This document shows, one piece after another, positions 1 through 9,472 of a stretch of DNA of 64,000 nucleotides; position 1 is the first letter of the stretch, and each line of letters begins with the position of its first letter. The translations under genes were made by a program, and so were the position numbers. The stretch is taken from NCBI RefSeq assembly GCF_001898805.1, contig NZ_MKVJ01000017.1:326924-390923 (forward strand), read 5' to 3'. The notes under the pieces were generated by a model. That model ran no database searches. It was not told the origin of the DNA and worked only from the letters and a program-made list of their open reading frames with translations. The stretch comes from Leifsonia sp. 71-9 (GTDB lineage: Bacteria > Actinomycetota > Actinomycetes > Actinomycetales > Microbacteriaceae).

Positions 1-2359
1 AGTTGAACACGAAGCTGACCGCGGTGCCGGGCGTGAGGTGCGCAGCCGTGACGGTGATCCGGTCGCCGACCGTCCCGGCGCCGACGGAGAGCGTCAGTGC
101 GGGCGCCGGGGTGTTCACCGGCGGCACGCCCTGCTCGCCGAGCTTGAGGTCGCAGGAGACGCGGCCGCTGTAGAGCGCGTGGCCCTCGGTCGCGCTGCCG
201 GGACCGGTGCCGTAGACGCCGTCGTCGGCCCAGACGGCCTCCTTGGTGCCGCCGACGCAGGTCGAGCTCGGCGCCAGGGCGAAGCCCTCCAGGTTGTCGA
301 CCGGCAGGCCGGCCGGCTTGCTGTAGGCGACGTCGGGGACGACGGCGCCGGTGGAGCTCACCTTGAGCACCGTCGAGACGACGCCGCAGGTGTTGTCGCA
401 CAGGGCCCAGATGCGCTGCGTGTCGGCGTCGAACGCCGCATCCATGACGTGTCCCATGCCCGTGTCGGCCACGGCGACGCGGTGGAAGGTGCTGTCGGAG
501 TTGAGCGCGTAGGCGTAGAGCTTGCCGTCGTTCTCGAGGGCGGCGAAGTAGAGCCCGGTGCCGTGCTTCGGGTAGTCGGCGGGCCGGTAGGTCTTCCCGG
601 TCGACTGGTCGACGAAGCCGTTGGCCGTCAGGTAGCGGTCGGGCACGAAGGTGACGCCCTCGAAGCCGAGGTTCGCCTCGGTCTTGCTGCCCGCGTGCAG
701 CTCCGGGAACTCGGCCGTCAGGTTCCACTGCTGCGTCGCGACGAGCTGTGTTCCCGGCTGGGTCGGGTCGATGCGCAGGATGGAGTTGAGCGGGATGGTG
801 TTGGCGGCGTTGTTGCGCTCGGTGGTGACGTAGAGCGCGCCGTCGGGGCCGACCGTCAGACCTTCGGAGTCGGGCTGGTTGGTCGCGGTGTCGGTGCTGC
901 CCGGGAAGAAGATCTGCTTGCCCGCGCCCCAGCCGTTCGTCGTGTCGGCGACCCACAGGCCGTCCTGCTTCACCATCCGGAACACCCAGCTCTTGTTCTT
1001 GACGCTGTAGAGCACGTTCGCGTTCGTCGGGTCGAAGACGAGCCCGCTGACGTCGCGGCCCTCGGGACCGGTCGTCGTCGTCCACGCGCACTGCTTGTCC
1101 GAGACGGTGACGTCGGCGCTGCCCGGCCACGCGGCCGGGGTCAGGGCGGTGCCGGGAAGGGTGCCGGTGCCCGAGGGCGCCTCGGGCTGGCAGTCGAGGG
1201 TGGGGGTGCCGCCGGTGCCGCCGTCGGCGGGGTTTGTCAGCGGGTTCTTGCACGCGTCGGCGTTGGAGGCGCCGAAGCTCTTGTCCTTCACGGAGACGAA
1301 GGCGCCGGTGCCGTCCGGGCAGCGCGCGAACGCGCCCGCGCCGAAGTTGTTGCCCTCGTCGGTGCCCGCCTCGCCGGCCGTGTAGTCGACCGAGTCGACG
1401 AGCGTGCCGGCGGTGCCGTTCGCGCCGTCCGGAAGGTACAGCTTCACACTGTCGCCGCCGCTGCCGAGGCCCTTGGTGGAGGAGAAGTACACGTAGCCGT
1501 GGGCCGGGACGACCGTCGTCGCGGTGCCGTCGGCCAGCTTCGCCGAGAACGTGGTCGCCGCGCTCGCCGCGCCGCTGTCGATCTGCAGCCAACCCGCGAT
1601 GCTCACGTCGGTGGAGCCGGTGTTGGCGAGCTCGATCGCGTCGCCGACCGGGGTGGCGCCGTTGTCGGACGAGACCTCGTTGATGCGGATGCTCGCCCAG
1701 TCGGGGGTCGTGCCTCCGTCGGCCGGGGCGAAGCGGCTCTTCCCCGGCGAGCCGATGTTGCCGGCCGTGGACGTCCAGGAACCCTCCGCGTCCCCGGTCG
1801 CGGCGAGCTGCCACTGCGACGCGTCGTTCGCACCGAGCGCGGCAGCGGTCTTCGGGATGCCGGCGACGCCCTGGGTGCGCGGACCCTTCACGGTGCCGGT
1901 GCCCTGGTCGTTGTAAGTCAGCCGGTCGACGAGGTTCGCGACCGGGTCGGACCCGTCGAAGATGTTGATCTCGTCGGCCCGGCCCAGCCCGGTGGTGTTG
2001 TCCGCCAGGACCTTCACGTCGGCGCCGAGGCCCCACTCGCTGCGGAACGCCGCATCCGACAGCTCGGTGACGACGGCGGACTGGCCCACCGCCAGCGTGC
2101 CGAGGCTGTCCAGCGGCACCGTGCCGGGCGTGCGGCTGTCGTCGTCGAACGACCAGCCGGCGAGGCTCACGGGAGCCGACCCGAGGTTGGTGATCTCGAA
2201 GAACTCGCCCGCACCGGTCAGCGGGTTGTACATCCACTCGGTGATGCGGACGGAAGGGGCGTCGGCGGCGCTCGCCGCGGCAGGGATCGCGATGGCGAGA
2301 GCGCCGGCGACGGCGGTCGCGGCGAGGGCCGCGACGGCACGGGAGAGGTGAGGTCTCAT
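1..2359 (-). CDS. Secreted lamin-tail-domain protein with phytase/esterase-like propeller (partial)
   Basis: The ATG at 2359 opens an Ala-rich signal peptide (residues 1-32). Two lamin-tail domains follow, at about residues 33-135 (ITEWMYNPLTGAGEFFEITN) and 223-330 (IRINEVSSD). From about residue 425 come repeated propeller-like strands (SGLVFDPTNANVLY, SEGLTVGPDGALYVTTE, NLEGFALAP), resembling the esterase-like/phytase-like fold. An Ig-like segment starts near residue 753, and the frame runs off the left edge inside it (last visible residues SFVFN), so the C-terminus and any wall anchor are not seen. Bacterial lamin-tail domains usually occur on exported nucleases, phosphatases or surface proteins. 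An exported phosphoesterase or adhesin is inference; export and the lamin-tail calls are firm. Confidence 0.8.
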   Translation of the reverse strand, partial: MRPHLSRAVAALAATAVAGALAIAIPAAASAADAPSVRITEWMYNPLTGAGEFFEITNLGSAPVSLAGWSFDDDSRTPGTVPLDSLGTLAVGQSAVVTELSDAAFRSEWGLGADVKVLADNTTGLGRADEINIFDGSDPVANLVDRLTYNDQGTGTVKGPRTQGVAGIPKTAAALGANDASQWQLAATGDAEGSWTSTAGNIGSPGKSRFAPADGGTTPDWASIRINEVSSDNGATPVGDAIELANTGSTDVSIAGWLQIDSGAASAATTFSAKLADGTATTVVPAHGYVYFSSTKGLGSGGDSVKLYLPDGANGTAGTLVDSVDYTAGEAGTDEGNNFGAGAFARCPDGTGAFVSVKDKSFGASNADACKNPLTNPADGGTGGTPTLDCQPEAPSGTGTLPGTALTPAAWPGSADVTVSDKQCAWTTTTGPEGRDVSGLVFDPTNANVLYSVKNKSWVFRMVKQDGLWVADTTNGWGAGKQIFFPGSTDTATNQPDSEGLTVGPDGALYVTTERNNAANTIPLNSILRIDPTQPGTQLVATQQWNLTAEFPELHAGSKTEANLGFEGVTFVPDRYLTANGFVDQSTGKTYRPADYPKHGTGLYFAALENDGKLYAYALNSDSTFHRVAVADTGMGHVMDAAFDADTQRIWALCDNTCGVVSTVLKVSSTGAVVPDVAYSKPAGLPVDNLEGFALAPSSTCVGGTKEAVWADDGVYGTGPGSATEGHALYSGRVSCDLKLGEQGVPPVNTPAPALTLSVGAGTVGDRITVTAAHLTPGTAVSFVFN

Positions 2360-2432
2360 GGGACCGGACGCTATCGACGCGCGCAGTACGAAAGGCAAAG
2401 CACCGGTGAACGGAGAGAGAACGCCCGTGATT

Positions 2433-2494
2433 CGCGAGAGGTGAGTTGTTGCGGGTGACGCGGCGGCTCCACCCGCAACAACTCACCTCTCGCG
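2433..2494. repeat. 24-bp perfect inverted repeat, palindromic family copy 1
   Basis: Arms 2433-2456 and 2471-2494 are perfect reverse complements with a 14-nt loop. The right arm reads ACCCGCAACAAC then TCACCTCTCGCG. It lies between two divergent genes. The same 24-nt arm pattern recurs near 22018-22043, 39864-39887, 46719-46742 and 46997-47020. There is no U-tract, so a standard intrinsic terminator is uncertain. Confidence 0.85.
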
Positions 2495-2522
2495 GGAGGT
2501 TTTCCCAACGTCCGCGCGGCGA

Positions 2523-2528
2523 TACCCT
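2523..2528 (+). promoter_or_regulatory. -10-like TACCCT, leaderless FUSC start
   Basis: TACCCT ends 6 nt before the GTG at 2535 and no ribosome-binding site lies between. The spacing puts the transcription start at or next to the start codon. The same arrangement recurs before other genes here. No convincing -35 is visible. Confidence 0.45.
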
Positions 2529-2534
2529 TCCCAC

Positions 2535-4898
2535 GTGACAGAGGGCGAGGCGGGTCGGCGGGAGCGGGGAGCGGGCGCGCGCCTCGCGGCCTGGCTGCGC
2601 CGGCATGACCCGGGGTTCAACGCGCTGCGCCGCGCGGGCCGGGCGGCGATCGTCATGCCGCTGCTGTTCCTCCTGGGCGGGCGGGTGCTCGGGAGTCCGG
2701 ATGTCGCGCTGTTCGGGGCGTTCGGCACGTTCGCGATGCTGCTGTTCGTCGACTTCGGCGGCCCGCTGCGCGAGCGGGTGCAGGCGCAGGTGGCGCTCGC
2801 CGTGGCGGGCGCGGTGCTCGTGTGTTTGGGCACGATCGCGTCGGATCCGGCGTGGCTGTCCGCCGCCGCGATGGCGGTGGTCGCCCTCGTGGTGCTGTTC
2901 GCGGGGTCGGTGAGCTCGGTGACCGCATCGGCCGGCACGTCCCTGCTGCTGGCGTTCATCCTCCCGGTCATGGTGCCCGGCACGATCGCGACCCTGGGCC
3001 CGCGACTGCTCGGGTGGGGGATCGCGGCGGTCGTCAGCATCGTGGCGATCACGGTGCTGTGGCCGGCGCCGACCCGGGAGCCGCTGCGCGGGCCGGCCGC
3101 CGACGCCTGCCGCGCCCTCGCCGCCCGGTTGCGGGCCGAGACGGCCTACCTGCTGAGCGGCGACGATCCGGACCTGCTGGCGGAGCGCGACCGCACGCGG
3201 GCGGTGGGGGATGACGCCGTCGCCTCGCTGCACGCGACCTTCCTCGCGACGCCGTACCGCCCGACGGGGCTCAGCACCCCGGCCCGGACGATCGTCCGCC
3301 TGGTGGACGAGCTCACCTGGCTGAACGCGGTCATCGCGCAGTTCGACCGGCTCGGCCAGGCGCCGTCGGGCGTGCCCGAGCCCATCCACGAGGCCGCGTG
3401 GACGGTGAAGAACGCCGCGGCCGACGTGCTCGACGAGAGCGCGATCGTGCTGGCGGAGCACGCGGGCGACCCGGCGGCACTGGAGGATGCCCTCCGGCGG
3501 CTCGCCGGCGCACGGGCGCAGGTGGAGGCGGCGATGCTGACCCATCCGCCGACCCGGCGCAGCGACACGGCAGGCCAGGGCGGGGGCGAGCGCGGCGACG
3601 AGGCCGGTGACGGCGGCTGGATGATCACCGCGCTCGACCCGGGATTCCGGGCCCAGGAGCTGGCCTACGCGGTCGCGACGGTGGCGGGCAACATCTCGCT
3701 CACGGCCCGCGCGGAGCGGCGCACGTGGTGGCAGCGGATGCTCGGCCGCCAGCCCGGCGACCTGCGCGGACCCGTGGTCGCCGCGGCCGAGCGAGCCAGC
3801 GGTTTCGTCGGGTGGAACTCGGTCTGGCTGCGCAACAGCATCCGCGGTGCGATCGGACTCGGCCTGGCGGTGCTGCTGGCCAAGCTGACCGGGGTGGAGC
3901 ACGCGTTCTGGGTGGTGCTCGGCACGCTCTCGGTGCTCCGCTCGAACGCGCTGAGCACCGGCCAGACCGCGCTGCGAGGTGTGCTCGGGACGGTCGTGGG
4001 CGTGATCGTCGGCGCCGGCGCCCTGTTCGTGATCGGCGGCAACCCGGTCGTGCTCTGGATCGTGCTGCCGGTCGCGATCCTGATCGCGGGGGTCGCGCCG
4101 GCGGCGATCTCGTTCGCGGCGGGGCAGGCGGCCTTCACGATCGTGATCGTGCTCCTCTTCAACATCATCGCGCCGACGGGCTGGGTCGTGGGGCTCAGCC
4201 GCATCGAGGACGTCGCGCTGGGCTGCGCGGTCAGCCTGGTCGTCGGCCTGCTGTTCTGGCCGCGCGGCGCCTCCGCATCCCTCCGCAGCGCCCTCGCCGA
4301 CGCCTACCGCGAGGGGCTGCGGTATCTGCGCACCGTGGTCGACGCGGGGGTCGGGGAGGGAGCGCGCCGGGACGAGCGCGAGACCACCCGGGTGCAGTCG
4401 CTGCGCGCGGCGGCCGCCTCGCGTCGCCTCGACGACGCGTTCCGCACCTACCTCGCCGAGCGCGGCACCAAGCGCCGGCCGCTCGCCGAGGTGTCGGCGT
4501 CGGTCACGGGGGTCGCCGGTGTGCGGCTCGCGGGCGACGCCATCCTGGAGCTCTGGGACGGGCAGGAGGTCGCCGGCGGCGGCACGGCCGAGGCGGGCCG
4601 GGTGCTCGATGCATCGGTCGCGCGCCTCGAACGCTGGTACGGCGAGCTGGCGACGCAGCTGGCCGCGCGGGAGCCCCTCCCGCAGCCGGCGCCGAAGGAT
4701 CCGTCCGCACCCGCGCGCCTCGCGGACGCGGTGGCCGACGACCTCGAGTCGGGATCCGCCGACGCGATGGGCACCGCGGTGCGCGTCATCTGGACCGCGG
4801 ACTACCTGGAGGTCGTCCGTCGCCTGCAGAGCGCGATCGTGCCGCAAGCCCGCGTGCTGCGCGACGACACTCCGCGCCGGGCGTCGGAACGGGCCTGA
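2535..4898 (+). CDS. FUSC family membrane protein
   Basis: The 787-residue protein has the duplicated layout of FUSC-type (fusaric acid resistance/aromatic acid efflux) proteins. A first block of about six membrane segments (residues 38-190) is followed by a cytosolic helical stretch to about 370. A second block (about 435-575) includes the conserved WVVLGTLSVLRSNALSTG segment, and a soluble C-terminal region follows. The family exports small aromatic acids or forms envelope channels; the substrate here is unknown. The GTG start at 2535 is chosen because it directly follows a TACCCT -10-like hexamer and gives a short charged N-terminus before the first membrane helix. It is a single gene, followed by a small hairpin at 4936-4958. 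Confidence 0.85.
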   Translation: MTEGEAGRRERGAGARLAAWLRRHDPGFNALRRAGRAAIVMPLLFLLGGRVLGSPDVALFGAFGTFAMLLFVDFGGPLRERVQAQVALAVAGAVLVCLGTIASDPAWLSAAAMAVVALVVLFAGSVSSVTASAGTSLLLAFILPVMVPGTIATLGPRLLGWGIAAVVSIVAITVLWPAPTREPLRGPAADACRALAARLRAETAYLLSGDDPDLLAERDRTRAVGDDAVASLHATFLATPYRPTGLSTPARTIVRLVDELTWLNAVIAQFDRLGQAPSGVPEPIHEAAWTVKNAAADVLDESAIVLAEHAGDPAALEDALRRLAGARAQVEAAMLTHPPTRRSDTAGQGGGERGDEAGDGGWMITALDPGFRAQELAYAVATVAGNISLTARAERRTWWQRMLGRQPGDLRGPVVAAAERASGFVGWNSVWLRNSIRGAIGLGLAVLLAKLTGVEHAFWVVLGTLSVLRSNALSTGQTALRGVLGTVVGVIVGAGALFVIGGNPVVLWIVLPVAILIAGVAPAAISFAAGQAAFTIVIVLLFNIIAPTGWVVGLSRIEDVALGCAVSLVVGLLFWPRGASASLRSALADAYREGLRYLRTVVDAGVGEGARRDERETTRVQSLRAAAASRRLDDAFRTYLAERGTKRRPLAEVSASVTGVAGVRLAGDAILELWDGQEVAGGGTAEAGRVLDASVARLERWYGELATQLAAREPLPQPAPKDPSAPARLADAVADDLESGSADAMGTAVRVIWTADYLEVVRRLQSAIVPQARVLRDDTPRRASERA

Positions 4899-4935
4899 CA
4901 GTGCCAGACTGTCGATGCACCCTCCCGCGTTTCGA

Positions 4936-4958
4936 CAGCCCGTACAGTCGACGGGCTG
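4936..4958. terminator. Short hairpin after FUSC gene
   Basis: CAGCCCGT and ACGGGCTG form an 8-bp stem around a 7-nt loop, 37 nt after the FUSC stop. A TAGCAT hexamer (4970-4975) for the next gene follows closely. It may act as a terminator or as an operator for the amine oxidase gene. Confidence 0.4.
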
Positions 4959-5004
4959 GTCGCCCCGCCTAGCATCGCCGTGACCTGATCGAGGAGTGAT
5001 AGCC

Positions 5005-6384
5005 ATGAGCAGCATCGAACGTGACGTCGTCATCATCGGCGCTGGTGCGTCCGGCCTGACGGCCGCGACCGACCTGAAGAAGGCGGGCCTGACCGTCGCC
5101 GTCCTGGAGGCGCGCGACCGCGTCGGCGGCCGGCTGTGGACGGACGACATCGACGGGGCGACCCTCGAGATCGGCGGGCAGTGGGTGTCGCCGGACCAGG
5201 ACGCCCTCATCGACACGCTGGCGGAGCTGGGCCTGGAGACCTACTCCCGCTACCGCGAGGGCATCAACGTCTACCTCGGCGAGGGCGGCGAGCGCCGCAC
5301 CTTCGAGGGCGAGATCTTCCCGGTCGCGCCGACCACCGAGCGCGAGATCGTGAGCCTCATCGACCGGCTCGACGCGCTCGTCGCCGAGATCGACCCCGAC
5401 CGGCCGTGGGACCACCCGCAGGCCAAGGAGCTCGACGAGATCTCGTTCCGCCGCTGGCTGGAGACGCAGACTGAGGACGAGGAGGCGCGGCGCAACATCG
5501 GCATGTTCATCGCCGGCGCCATGCTCACCAAGCCCGCCCACGCCTTCTCCGCGCTGCAGGCGCTGCTGATGGCCGCGAGCGCCGGCAGCTTCTCGCACCT
5601 CGTCGACGCCGACTTCATCCTGGACAAGCGCGTCAAGGGCGGCCTGCAGCAGGTTCCGATCCTGCTCGCCGAGCGCCTCGGCGACGACGTCTTCCTGAAC
5701 GCACCGGTGCGCACGCTGCGCTGGAGCGACGAGGGCGTCACCGCGATCGCCGACGGCGTGGAGGTGCGCGCCCGCCGCGTCATCCTCGCCGTCCCGCCGG
5801 TGCTGATCAGCCGCATCTCGTACGAGCCGCCGCTCCCGCGCCGCCAGCAGCAGATGCACCAGCACCTGTCGATGGGCTTCGTGATCAAGGTGCACGCCGT
5901 CTACGAGACGCCGTTCTGGCGCGAGGACGGCCTCTCCGGCACGGCCTTCAGCCCGTACGAGCTCGTGCACGAGGCGTACGACAACAGCTACCACGGCGAC
6001 CCGCGGGGCACGCTCGTCGGCTTCGTCTCGGACGAGGCGGCGGACGACGTCTTCCGTCAGTCGCCCGAGGAGCGCAAGGCGCGCATCCTCGAGTCCCTGT
6101 CGCACTACTACGGCGAGAAGGCCCTGAGCCCCGTCGTCTACTACGAGAGCGACTGGGGCAGCGAGGAGTGGACGCGCGGCGCCTACGCCGCCAGCTTCGA
6201 CATGGGCGGCCTGGCCCGCTACGGCTCCGACCTGCGTGCGCCGGTCGGCCCGGTGCACTTCTCGTGCAGCGACATGGCCGGTCGCGGCTACCAGCACGTG
6301 GACGGCGCGATCCGCGTCGGGCACGAGACGGCGGACGCGATCATCGCGTCGCTCGCACCTGCAGGAGCCGCTTCGGCCTCCTGA
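5005..6384 (+). CDS. Flavin monoamine oxidase family protein
   Basis: FAD-dependent oxidoreductase of the amine oxidase family, 459 residues, predicted to oxidise a primary or secondary amine to an aldehyde or imine with H2O2 release. The N-terminal dinucleotide fold shows G12-x-G14-x2-G17, then the acidic strand end and RVGGR. GGQWVSPDQ is the substrate-side motif, and the C-terminal FAD segment is DGAIRVGHETADAI. ATG 5005 is preferred over the in-frame GTG at 4996 because GAGGAG (4991-4996) then lies 8 nt upstream. TAGCAT at 4970-4975 is a likely -10. Substrate (putrescine, tyramine or another amine) cannot be read from sequence. The GABA operon 12 kb away could use a product of putrescine oxidation, but that link is speculative. 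Confidence 0.85.
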   Translation: MSSIERDVVIIGAGASGLTAATDLKKAGLTVAVLEARDRVGGRLWTDDIDGATLEIGGQWVSPDQDALIDTLAELGLETYSRYREGINVYLGEGGERRTFEGEIFPVAPTTEREIVSLIDRLDALVAEIDPDRPWDHPQAKELDEISFRRWLETQTEDEEARRNIGMFIAGAMLTKPAHAFSALQALLMAASAGSFSHLVDADFILDKRVKGGLQQVPILLAERLGDDVFLNAPVRTLRWSDEGVTAIADGVEVRARRVILAVPPVLISRISYEPPLPRRQQQMHQHLSMGFVIKVHAVYETPFWREDGLSGTAFSPYELVHEAYDNSYHGDPRGTLVGFVSDEAADDVFRQSPEERKARILESLSHYYGEKALSPVVYYESDWGSEEWTRGAYAASFDMGGLARYGSDLRAPVGPVHFSCSDMAGRGYQHVDGAIRVGHETADAIIASLAPAGAASAS

Positions 6385-6393
6385 CCCCAGACG

Positions 6394-6423
6394 GCGTGCG
6401 GCCAGTCGTGGATGGCCGCACGC
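6394..6423. terminator. Hairpin after amine oxidase gene
   Basis: GCGTGCGGCCA and TGGCCGCACGC form an 11-bp perfect stem around an 8-nt loop, 9 nt after the stop codon. It is followed closely by a second hairpin at 6446-6474. There is no clear U-tract. Confidence 0.65.
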
Positions 6424-6445
6424 ACCTTCTCCGTGCGGAGAGACG

Positions 6446-6474
6446 AACGGGCCGGCTCGGTGAGCCGGCCCGTT
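6446..6474. terminator. Second GC-rich hairpin after amine oxidase gene
   Basis: AACGGGCCGGCTC and GAGCCGGCCCGTT form a 13-bp perfect stem with a 3-nt loop, followed by CCGTCGCTTCG. This is a typical actinobacterial terminator hairpin without a long U-tract. Together with 6394-6423 it forms a tandem terminator. Confidence 0.75.
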
Positions 6475-6616
6475 CCGTCGCTTCGGGAGGGTGTGCGCGG
6501 TGCGCGGAGCGCGGATCATCCGGTGGGATGACCCGGTCGCGCCTCGCGGCCGACGTGGCCGCCTCCTCCCGGAACCTACGTTGGGCTCATCACCCACCTA
6601 CCGGAGGAGCTCACCC

Positions 6617-7957
6617 GTGCCCTGGATCGACGTCTCCGTCGCCGCCCTGCTGCTCGCCGCCCTGATCGTGGGCGTCGCCACCCGCCGGCGCCGCGCGCTC
6701 CCCGTCCTCGTGGTCGGATCGGCGGCGCTCCTGCTGCTCGTCGTCGCGTTCGTGCTGGAGGGTGCGCGGCCGCAGCTGATCGTCGAGGCGGTGGCCGCCG
6801 TCGTGGTGGCCGGCGTCGTGTTGTGGTCGCGCTCCGGGAGGACGCCCCGGCTCGCGGTCGCGGGCGCGACCCTCGTGGCGCTCGGCGTGGCCGGGACCGC
6901 CGGCGCCGCGTGGGCCCTCCCGCCGATGTCGGTGCCGACGCCGAGCGGGCCGCACGCGGTGGGCGTCGCCACCCACGTGTGGACGGATCCCTCCCGGGAT
7001 GCGCACGGCGGGACCGCGCCCGGACAGGTGCGCTCCCTTCCCGTCACCGTCTGGTACCCGGCCGCCCACTCCGGCCCGGGCTCGGCGTACCTCCCGAACG
7101 CTGCGTCCGCGGCAGCGCTCACCGGTGCGCTGGCGCAGCAGTACGGGATGCCGCCGCTCCTCTTCGACAGCCTGAACCGCGCGCGGAGCACGGCGACCGA
7201 GAAGGCGTCGCCCGCGGACGGCTCCTTCCCCGTGGTCATCGCCTCGCCGGGGTTCAACAGCACCCGCTGGTTCTTCACCTCCTGGGCGGAGGAGCTCGCG
7301 AGCAACGGCATCGTCGTGATCGCGCTCGACCATCCGTACGACGCCGCGGCGACCGAGCTCGCCGACGGTTCCATCGCGTACGACGACCTGCGGACCACGG
7401 GCGACGACGCGGCCGACCAGGCCCTCGCCGACCAGTGGGCGGGAATCCGGGCCGCCGACATCCGCGCGGTCATCGACACGCTGGAGGGATCGGCCTCCGA
7501 CGCCCCCGAGCTGGCGGCTGCCGACCGGACGAGGATCATCGCCGCGGGGCACTCCGCGGGCGGGGCGGCGGCGATCGAAGCCGCCCGGCTGGACCGCCGC
7601 ATCACGGGGGTCGTCGACATCGACGGGATGCCGCGCTCGCCCGCGGGCACCCGGCTCGCCCAGCCGCTGCTCGCCGTCGTGGCGGGGGACATGCCCGCGA
7701 ACCCGGACTACGAGCGGGCGCTGAGCAGCCTGCTCGCAGATCGCAACGGCGCCCGGGTCACGCTCGACGGCGTCGCCCACCTCGGCATGATCGACGCCGG
7801 GCGCCTGATCGGGCCGGTGCCGGGGCTCACCGGGGCGAACGGGCCGGAGGGGGCCCGCCTCGCGGCGGAGGCGACCCTCCTGCTGATGAAGGCCGTCGAC
7901 ACCGGCACGCCGATCGACACCCGGGCCCTCGGCGAGCTGGGTGCCGTCGGGAAGTAG
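6617..7957 (+). CDS. Membrane-tethered alpha/beta hydrolase (PAF-acetylhydrolase-like)
   Basis: 446 residues. Three to four N-terminal membrane helices (about residues 3-20, 27-47, 53-72, 80-100) precede an extracytoplasmic alpha/beta-hydrolase domain. VWYPA and VIASPGFNSTRW mark the first strands and oxyanion region. GHSAGG near residue 313 carries the nucleophile Ser, VDIDG follows, and VAHLGM near 388 holds the probable catalytic His. This matches the platelet-activating-factor acetylhydrolase/dienelactone-hydrolase-like group, so an esterase or lipase acting outside the membrane is likely; the substrate is unknown. GTG 6617 is chosen over an upstream in-frame start because GGAGGAG (6603-6609) is correctly spaced and the protein then begins with its membrane helix. 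It ends 9 nt before the convergent MFS gene. Confidence 0.8.
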   Translation: MPWIDVSVAALLLAALIVGVATRRRRALPVLVVGSAALLLLVVAFVLEGARPQLIVEAVAAVVVAGVVLWSRSGRTPRLAVAGATLVALGVAGTAGAAWALPPMSVPTPSGPHAVGVATHVWTDPSRDAHGGTAPGQVRSLPVTVWYPAAHSGPGSAYLPNAASAAALTGALAQQYGMPPLLFDSLNRARSTATEKASPADGSFPVVIASPGFNSTRWFFTSWAEELASNGIVVIALDHPYDAAATELADGSIAYDDLRTTGDDAADQALADQWAGIRAADIRAVIDTLEGSASDAPELAAADRTRIIAAGHSAGGAAAIEAARLDRRITGVVDIDGMPRSPAGTRLAQPLLAVVAGDMPANPDYERALSSLLADRNGARVTLDGVAHLGMIDAGRLIGPVPGLTGANGPEGARLAAEATLLLMKAVDTGTPIDTRALGELGAVGK

Positions 7958-7966
7958 CGGCGCGGG

Positions 7967-9472
7967 CTACACGGCGGGGTCTGCGGCGGCTCGGTCCGCG
8001 GCCGCGGTGTCCGTCACGGCGTCCTCCGTGGAGCCCTCCTCGGTGTCGCCCGCGCGATGCGAGCGGACGAAGCCGAACACGACGAACGCGGCGGCGATCG
8101 CGGTGAGGACGAGTCCGCCGAGGGTGGCGGCCCCCTGGAACTCCGCGACCTGCCGGCCGGTCCAGCCGGAGGCGGTGATGCTCCCGGTGAACAGGGCGGC
8201 GAGGATGGTGCCGGCGACCGCGATGCCGACGCCGTTCGCGACCTCCGTCGTGGTGTCGGTGAGTGCCGCGCCGATCGTGGTGCGGTTCTTCGGCAGGCCG
8301 CTCAGCACGTTGATCGCGGCGACGACGCCGATCATCCGGAGTCCCGCGGCGACGAGCGCGAGGGCGATCGCGACGAAGACGTAGCCGAGGCTGTTGAAGA
8401 CCGCGTAGACGGCGAGCCCGGCGACGACGGCCGCGGCGCTCATCCACGCCGCGCGCCGGATGCCGACGCGCTCGACGAACGGGTTCACGAACGGGCCGAG
8501 CGCGAGGAGCACGACAACCTGGGGCAGCATCCCGAGCGCGGCCAGCGCCGGAGGCCAGCCCCACGCGAGCTGGAGCTGCAGGGTCACGAGGTAGCTCAGG
8601 CCCGCGGTCGCGAGGCCGGCCGCCGCCTTGAACGCCAGACCGCTGGAGACGAGCGGGCGCGCGAGGAGGCCGAGGTCGAGGAGGGGATGCCGGGCGGAGC
8701 GCTCCCGCAGGACGAACAGCGCCGCCGCGACGATGGCCGCCGCCGTCATCGCCCACGGCATCCACGATCCGGCGCCGTCGTCGACGAACATCGTCGGCGC
8801 GACCAGGGCGAAGACGATCGTCGCGGTGGCCAGCAGCGCGCCCGGGATGTCGAGCGGGTCGCGGTGCAGCTCGGCGGGGTCGTCCGCGGCGATGCCGGCC
8901 CGGATGCCGATGATCGCGAGCACCGCGATCGGCACGTTGATCAGCAGCAGCACCTGCCACGGGGCGACGGCCAGCACGAGACCGCCGACGGTCGGGCCGA
9001 TCGCGAGGCCCACCAGGCCGACCGTCGAGATGAGCGTGATCGCGCGGACTCGCAGGCTCTCCTGGTCGAACAGTCGGAAGGCGAGCGCCATCGATCCGGG
9101 CGTGGTCATCGCGGCGGCGATGCCCATCACGGCGCGCACGGCGATCAGCTGCTCCGCCGTCGTGACGAAGGCCGTCGCCAGGCTCGCGATGGCGAGGAGC
9201 ACCAGGCCGATGAGCATCACCCGGCGACGCCCGAACCGGTCGGCGATCGCGCCGAACAGGAGCATCAGGCCGCCGAAGACCACCGCGTAGCTGCCGGTCA
9301 CCCACTGCAGCGCGGTCGTCGAGGAGTGCAGCTCGCGGCCGATCGTGGGCAGGGCGACGTTCAGGATGGAGTTGTCGAGCATCTCGAAGAGGAAGATCGC
9401 GGAGAGGCCGGCGAGGGCCATCCACGAGCCGCGGAGAGACGGAGTCGAACGCTGTTCGTTGTTCACAAACAC
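7967..9472 (-). CDS. MFS drug-type exporter (DHA2-like)
   Basis: 501-residue major facilitator with about 14 predicted helices. It has the DHA2/EmrB-QacA N-terminal motif (LDNSILNVALPTIGREL), motif A (GAIADRFGRRRVM) and motif C region (PGSMALAF followed by IGPTVGG). It exports an unknown hydrophobic or toxic compound by proton antiport. The GTG at 9472 is chosen because GGAGAG lies 7 nt upstream; the next in-frame GTG (9466) would be 13 nt away. It is divergent from a TetR-family gene (9518), and three operator-like repeats lie across the start, so repression by that regulator is likely. The acidic, Ala-rich C-terminal tail of about 25 residues has no membrane segment. Confidence 0.87.
   Translation of the reverse strand: MFVNNEQRSTPSLRGSWMALAGLSAIFLFEMLDNSILNVALPTIGRELHSSTTALQWVTGSYAVVFGGLMLLFGAIADRFGRRRVMLIGLVLLAIASLATAFVTTAEQLIAVRAVMGIAAAMTTPGSMALAFRLFDQESLRVRAITLISTVGLVGLAIGPTVGGLVLAVAPWQVLLLINVPIAVLAIIGIRAGIAADDPAELHRDPLDIPGALLATATIVFALVAPTMFVDDGAGSWMPWAMTAAAIVAAALFVLRERSARHPLLDLGLLARPLVSSGLAFKAAAGLATAGLSYLVTLQLQLAWGWPPALAALGMLPQVVVLLALGPFVNPFVERVGIRRAAWMSAAAVVAGLAVYAVFNSLGYVFVAIALALVAAGLRMIGVVAAINVLSGLPKNRTTIGAALTDTTTEVANGVGIAVAGTILAALFTGSITASGWTGRQVAEFQGAATLGGLVLTAIAAAFVVFGFVRSHRAGDTEEGSTEDAVTDTAAADRAAADPAV

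Noticed and set aside
38..2458. Plus-strand 806-codon open frame
   Set aside because: It is antisense to the lamin-tail gene. Its product is low-complexity Arg/Val/Gly/Asp with no domain, an effect of high third-position GC.
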